A DNA stretch of 42,621 nt. Source: an uncultured Collinsella sp. Its GTDB lineage: Bacteria > Actinomycetota > Coriobacteriia > Coriobacteriales > Coriobacteriaceae. Positions within the stretch are counted from its first letter, which is position 1. The number at the start of each line of letters is the position of its first letter. Of the stretch, positions 39,123 to 42,621 are shown in pieces. The notes beneath the pieces were generated by a model. The model did not search any database. It was given only the letters and a program-made list of their open reading frames with translations, and was not told where the DNA came from. The stretch is from the NCBI GenBank assembly GCA_900552385.1, contig URZI01000016.1:1-42621 (forward strand). Direction: 5' to 3'. Position numbers and translations under genes: made by a program.

Positions 39123-40553
39123 ATGGCATCGAAGAACCTTTTGCCCGTCGTCGCACTCTGTGGCGCGCTCGCAACCGGAACGCCTGTCGCCGCTTGGGCG
39201 ACTCCTGTCATGGCAGACTCCTTACCAGCAGCCCTAAGCTCCGCATCAAATCCGTCGAGCGCCATTGCGTGCAAGCGTTTTTCGATCGCACAGGCTGCAA
39301 TCTCAACCTCGGGATGCCTTCGTCGTAATACGGACGGTTCGATAGTCGTGGATATCAATCGTTCGAACAGGGCAAACGGCTCCCAGGCGGGGTACGCCGT
39401 CTGCACGTGGCGCTCGGTTGTGCTCGACGCAGATGGCGATCCATGCAATTTAGAGCTGCGCATCGACATCGCTTCGATCGATGACTCGGCGAACGGAGCG
39501 AAGGTCGCCTTCGACGGTACGTTTTTTGAGAAAGGAGGCGGTATATGTCTGGGCTGCGCCGCCGCGAATGCAGACGACACGCAGCCCACCCTCTCATTCA
39601 CGGCATCGTTGCGGCTGACCAAAGCCGACACCGATGCCATCGCGGCGGGAGAAGCGTCCCTGCTGTTCTACGCCGTCAGCACCAAAGACACAGACGCTCA
39701 TTTCGAGAAGCCAGCCGGATCACTCAGCCTTACACGAGGGATAGAGGCAGGCCCTATTGAAATCGATGCCCACGCGCAAAGCAGGCAACGCATTCTTGCC
39801 GACCCGGCGCTTCTCGAAATGGAGTGGAGCGGATCCGGAGCCATCGGAATTCTCCCCTCCGCGCTTGACGCCAAGACGCTCCCCCCAAACGACGAACCCA
39901 TCAACGTAACCATACAAGAAGAGAGCGCGGATAAAGAAGCAGGTGCGGGCGACACGCCATCGCCGACAAACAGCGTCCCAGCTTCTCTCGAAGCACCGAA
40001 TGAGCCCGCTGCCGATCCAAACAATCCCGAGCTCGCGGACAGCCTGGGGCTTGCTGATCCTCAAGAGATCGATGAAGGTAACTGCTGCGTGCTTGCCGCG
40101 CTCGACCACACAGAGGTCATCGACGCTGCGAACATCGAAGTTGCCGCCGCCAATCAGCCCGTCCGCAAGTCGGCTATCATCGCATTTCCTGAATCCATCG
40201 AAGTCGTCTTTTTGCCATCGGGCGAGGTCGTGGCCCCAACACTGCTCACCTTGTTGGGCGCAAAGAATACTCGAAACGAAATTAAAAAGGTCACAGTTGT
40301 CGACCCTGCAACCACCGCCAAGCTGCGTCTATACGCCGTTGCCGCAAACGGAAGCACGACCCTGGAATTCGATGGCGACACACTTCTAGCCTGGCGACGT
40401 CTGGACATTATGCAAGACGTCTCGTATCAGATCGAACTCGAAGGGTTTGATCGTGCCCGCGATGCCAATATCATCGCCGCGGCTATTGAATCCCCGCAGC
40501 GGCTTATGACACTGCGCTTTGAATACTATCCCTATGTCCCGACAACCACCTGA
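39123..40553 (+). CDS. Large secreted protein of the surface cluster
   Basis: 476 residues. Signal peptide MASKNLLPVVALCGALATGT... is cut near 26. The N-terminal domain (about 30-250) has Cys-containing words (CLGCAAAN, GCLRRN) and ends in a beta-rich stretch. A Pro/Glu/Ala linker (about 265-325) leads to a C-terminal domain (about 350-476; IEVVFLPSGEVVAPTLLTLLG, KKVTVVDPATTAKLRLYAVAANG, MTLRFEYYPYV). That domain shares the order P-strand, G-turn, P, N, VT-strand with the product of 38240-38839, so they may be homologous domains. No sortase motif or membrane tail. AAGGAG lies 5 nt before the ATG, 18 nt after the LAQTG gene. No known family recognised. Confidence 0.75.
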   Translation: MASKNLLPVVALCGALATGTPVAAWATPVMADSLPAALSSASNPSSAIACKRFSIAQAAISTSGCLRRNTDGSIVVDINRSNRANGSQAGYAVCTWRSVVLDADGDPCNLELRIDIASIDDSANGAKVAFDGTFFEKGGGICLGCAAANADDTQPTLSFTASLRLTKADTDAIAAGEASLLFYAVSTKDTDAHFEKPAGSLSLTRGIEAGPIEIDAHAQSRQRILADPALLEMEWSGSGAIGILPSALDAKTLPPNDEPINVTIQEESADKEAGAGDTPSPTNSVPASLEAPNEPAADPNNPELADSLGLADPQEIDEGNCCVLAALDHTEVIDAANIEVAAANQPVRKSAIIAFPESIEVVFLPSGEVVAPTLLTLLGAKNTRNEIKKVTVVDPATTAKLRLYAVAANGSTTLEFDGDTLLAWRRLDIMQDVSYQIELEGFDRARDANIIAAAIESPQRLMTLRFEYYPYVPTTT

Positions 40554-40671
40554 GGCTTAAATGCTGCGCATCATTCCTAATACCACTTATATAACGTATT
40601 AGATGAGTCGCGATGTACCTCGCATTTCGTTCTGCTACGATTGCCACGTTGGCATCAATACAGGAGGGCTC
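40554..40671 (+). other. Short intergenic space before the DUF554 gene
   Basis: 118 nt. Contains the inverted repeat CTAATAC...GTATTAG (about 40578-40602) around an AT-rich centre, which could be a weak terminator or an operator. Nothing else recognised. Confidence 0.3.
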
Positions 40672-41388
40672 ATGCCGGGCTTGGGAACAATCATCAACGT
40701 TGTGCTTTTAGTTGCGGGCGGTCTTTTAGGATTAGCGGGCGGCCGCTTCATTACACCGCGCATCCAAGACACGCTCATGAAAGCATCGGGGCTGTGCGTC
40801 CTGTTTATCGGCCTGGGCGGCACCATGCAAAAGATGCTCATCATCGATGGAAAGGCGCTAGCGACCACCGGTACCACCATGCTCATCGTCTCATTTGCGC
40901 TCGGTTCGCTCATCGGCGAGACCGTCAACTTGGAAGCCGCCATCGAGAACCTTGGCGAATGGCTCAAGCGCAAAACCGGCAGCGAGGGCGATAACGAGTT
41001 CACCAACGCTTTTGTCTCGACTTCACTCACCGTGTGTATCGGCGCCATGGCCATTGTGGGATCGATCCAGGACGGTCTGCTCGGTGACTGGTCAACGCTT
41101 GCCCTGAAAGGCGCATTGGACTGCATCATCGTCTGCACCATGACGGCGTCGCTTGGCCGCGGCTGCATTTTCTCCGCCCTGCCCGTCGCCGTGTTCCAGG
41201 GGACGATCACGTTGTTTGCCGGCGCGCTCTCCCCCATCATGACTACGGCAGCCCTCAACAGCCTTTCGCTCGTAGGCTCCATGCTCATCTTCTGCGTCGG
41301 CGTCAACCTCATCCGTCCTCAGACCTTCCGCACGGCCAATATGCTCCCCTCCGTCGTCATCGCCGTCATCTACGCCCTCCTGTTCTAA
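40672..41388 (+). CDS. DUF554 family membrane protein
   Basis: A 238-residue membrane protein with about seven hydrophobic segments, starting MPGLGTIINVVLLVAGGLLGLAGGR. Family features include the glycine-rich first helix, FALGSLIGETVNLE, NAFVSTSLTVCIGAMAIVGSIQDGLLGD and GVNLIRP. DUF554 proteins are probable transporters of unknown substrate. The ATG at 40672 has AGGAGG 4 nt upstream; the 23 upstream codons of the open frame are discarded. Confidence 0.9.
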   Translation: MPGLGTIINVVLLVAGGLLGLAGGRFITPRIQDTLMKASGLCVLFIGLGGTMQKMLIIDGKALATTGTTMLIVSFALGSLIGETVNLEAAIENLGEWLKRKTGSEGDNEFTNAFVSTSLTVCIGAMAIVGSIQDGLLGDWSTLALKGALDCIIVCTMTASLGRGCIFSALPVAVFQGTITLFAGALSPIMTTAALNSLSLVGSMLIFCVGVNLIRPQTFRTANMLPSVVIAVIYALLF

Positions 41389-41410
41389 ATCTATCAACGC
41401 AGCGGTATCT

Positions 41411-41439
41411 CGAACACCTGTTTGATGCTGTGCTATGAT
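41411..41439 (+). promoter_or_regulatory. Promoter with a LexA-box-like operator
   Basis: CGAACACCTGTTTG (41411-41424) fits the Gram-positive SOS box CGAAC-N4-GTTCG with one mismatch. It covers the -35 position of an extended -10 promoter (TGCTATGAT, 41431-41439; 17-bp spacing). The start codon of the TerB_N gene is 37 nt further on. Confidence 0.5.
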
Positions 41440-41475
41440 ATGAGGTCACCGTGGCTGCGTTCGAGAGGAGGAGCG

Positions 41476-42601
41476 GTGGCCGACCAGGACATCAAGATGC
41501 TCATCGAGCGCATTATGGCCGAGGCCCGGACCCATCAGTCTGCCCGCTTCTCACATGAAGTCTATGCAGACGAGCCGATTCTCAAGACCGGCCGACAGAT
41601 GCAGAACTTCCTTCCCGACCAATACCGCAAGATGCGCGAGATATCGCGCTGGCAGGATGACCCCAAAGGCGGCGCGGGTCGCTGGCTTTCGGAAGCCGAG
41701 CTTTTTTACCGTCAGGGCCTGCTGATGGCCGACTTTGAGGACGACTGCCCCTACAACGGCACCTTTAAGTCGTACTTTCCCACCTACAACGCCATGAGCG
41801 ATCGACAGTTGCGCGGCTACTTTACCTGGCGTGCCCAAGTGCGTCGCGGAACCGTCGAGGAAACGTCTACATCCTTTGCCTTTCTGTATCTCTATGAGCT
41901 GATCTGCGGCATCGGCGTTGATGACCCGCTCGATGGCTTTAGCAAGATCAAGGCCTTTTGGGATGCCTACCGTGCCTTCGAGCCCGGCATCGACCGGTTT
42001 GCGCGCGTGTGGCTGCAGGATTACGCCGTGTTCCACGGACTCGACCCCAAGCTACTTCGCGACTCTAAAACCGTCATGTTCGATAACGCCCTTATCGAGC
42101 TTCGCCGCGCAGCGCGAGACCTCTCGCCTGTACCGGCGCCGTCGGCCCAAGTCCCCAAGCGTCGCAAAACCTCCGAGCCCACGCTCCCCCTTCCGCCCGA
42201 CGAGGCAGGCGAGGAGCGACTCATGACCGCTATAAACGCCCTCTCCACGTACGACCTGAATAACTCACGGCTCGACCGTTCCCACCATCGCGACCTGCGC
42301 CACGTGGCATGCGCCGTGTATGTCCGTATGGCGCGCTACTATGACACGCACCGAAAGACCGGCATCGTAGCGAGCTTGTTTGGGGAGGAGACGGCCATGC
42401 CCTACACCATGTTTGCCTCGGCCGTGTTCTTTGCGCCCGAGCGCCACGAGGACTGCGAATATCGCCTGGACCCCATTCACATCTACCGCTGCCAAAACGG
42501 CTTTTGGGAATGCATGCGAATTCACGGCAGCAGGCAAAAAAGCAGCAAGCTTGGTGAGATGATGCGCGCCTGCGACCAACGCCTACGCCTGGCCCTAGAC
42601 C
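41476..42601 (+). CDS. TerB N-terminal domain protein, 3' truncated
   Basis: 375 codons are present and the frame is still open where the adapter begins, so the gene is cut by the contig end. The start is GTG at 41476, with AGGAGG 4-5 nt upstream. Residues about 65-215 are a TerB_N-type domain (LSEAELFYRQGLLMADFEDD, FPTYNAMSDRQLRGYFTWR, FAFLYLYELICGIG, FWDAYRAFEPGIDRFARVWLQDYAVFHGL). A proline-rich spacer follows, then a second helical domain. Such proteins usually end in a TerB_C domain, which would lie beyond the window. They occur with tellurite-resistance and stress or phage-defence modules; the role is unknown. A LexA-box-like operator precedes it. Confidence 0.82.
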
Positions 42602-42621
42602 CTGTCTCTTATACACATCTG
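42602..42621 (-). other. Nextera i5-side adapter remnant (sequencing artefact)
   Basis: CTGTCTCTTATACACATCT at 42602-42620 is the reverse complement of the Tn5 mosaic end. The final G fits the read-1 adapter that follows it. Reverse reading frames starting here give the artefactual N-terminus MYKRQ. Confidence 0.97.

Noticed and set aside
42230..42616. Minus-strand frame starting MYKRQ
   Set aside because: Starts inside the adapter and is antisense to the TerB_N gene.

Overview
The window looks like a metagenome- or isolate-assembled contig from a gut coriobacterium, most likely Collinsella or a close relative. That call rests on high GC with strongly GC-biased third positions, the mix of actinobacterial and anaerobe-type genes (one-chain PurL, bifurcating-type lactate dehydrogenase/Etf, RecJ-helicase fusion, TerB_N protein) and the Gram-positive export and sortase signals. 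No 16S gene is present, so the genus is recognition rather than proof. Both contig ends carry Nextera/Tn5 sequencing adapter (1-43 and 42602-42621), so the biological sequence is 44-42601.

Layout. 44-1320: infC-rpmI-rplT translation operon (minus), with infC most likely starting at an AUA codon. 1317-1835: infC leader, a 69-bp direct duplication containing the 3' end of a tRNA-Leu plus its terminator, and the intact tRNA-Leu(CAA). 1875-5305: a transglutaminase-like protein, class II aldolase fba and a metallo-beta-lactamase-fold hydrolase, all minus. 5394-11057: bifunctional Rel and a large RecJ fused to an SF2 helicase, in one operon running towards the hydrolase. 11334-13840: a BASS-family transporter (plus), then cutC and a frameshifted GalT-like gene (minus). 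14016-20315: a complete branched-chain amino acid ABC importer with two tandem paralogous binding lipoproteins (minus). 20566-28822: homoserine dehydrogenase, a CPA2 antiporter (minus), one-chain PurL and a DMT exporter. 28932-32442: a GGDEF protein, a 2-keto-3-deoxygluconate permease and AzlCD (all minus). 32569-37003: an HD hydrolase converging on a three-gene operon for an FAD lactate/glycolate-type dehydrogenase, EtfB and a ferredoxin-fused EtfA. This matches the electron-bifurcating lactate dehydrogenase architecture. 37348-40553: a small exported-protein cluster (a membrane-anchored beta protein, two secreted proteins and an LAQTG sortase substrate) with no assigned function. 40672-42601: a DUF554 membrane protein and a TerB_N protein truncated by the contig end, preceded by a LexA-box-like sequence.

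The clearest links between genes are in amino acid flow (Liv uptake, AzlCD export, Hom synthesis, with Rel as the starvation sensor) and in anaerobic energy metabolism (Fba, Ldh-EtfAB). Intergenic spaces hold several elaborate palindromic or tandem elements: a 92-nt hairpin at 3449-3540, a hairpin with 22-bp arms at 13899-13967, and three 62-bp units of alternating half-sites at 22106-22291. Conventional terminators do not explain them, and they look like genome-wide repeat families. The best candidates for undescribed biology are the exported cluster 37641-40553 and these repeat families.
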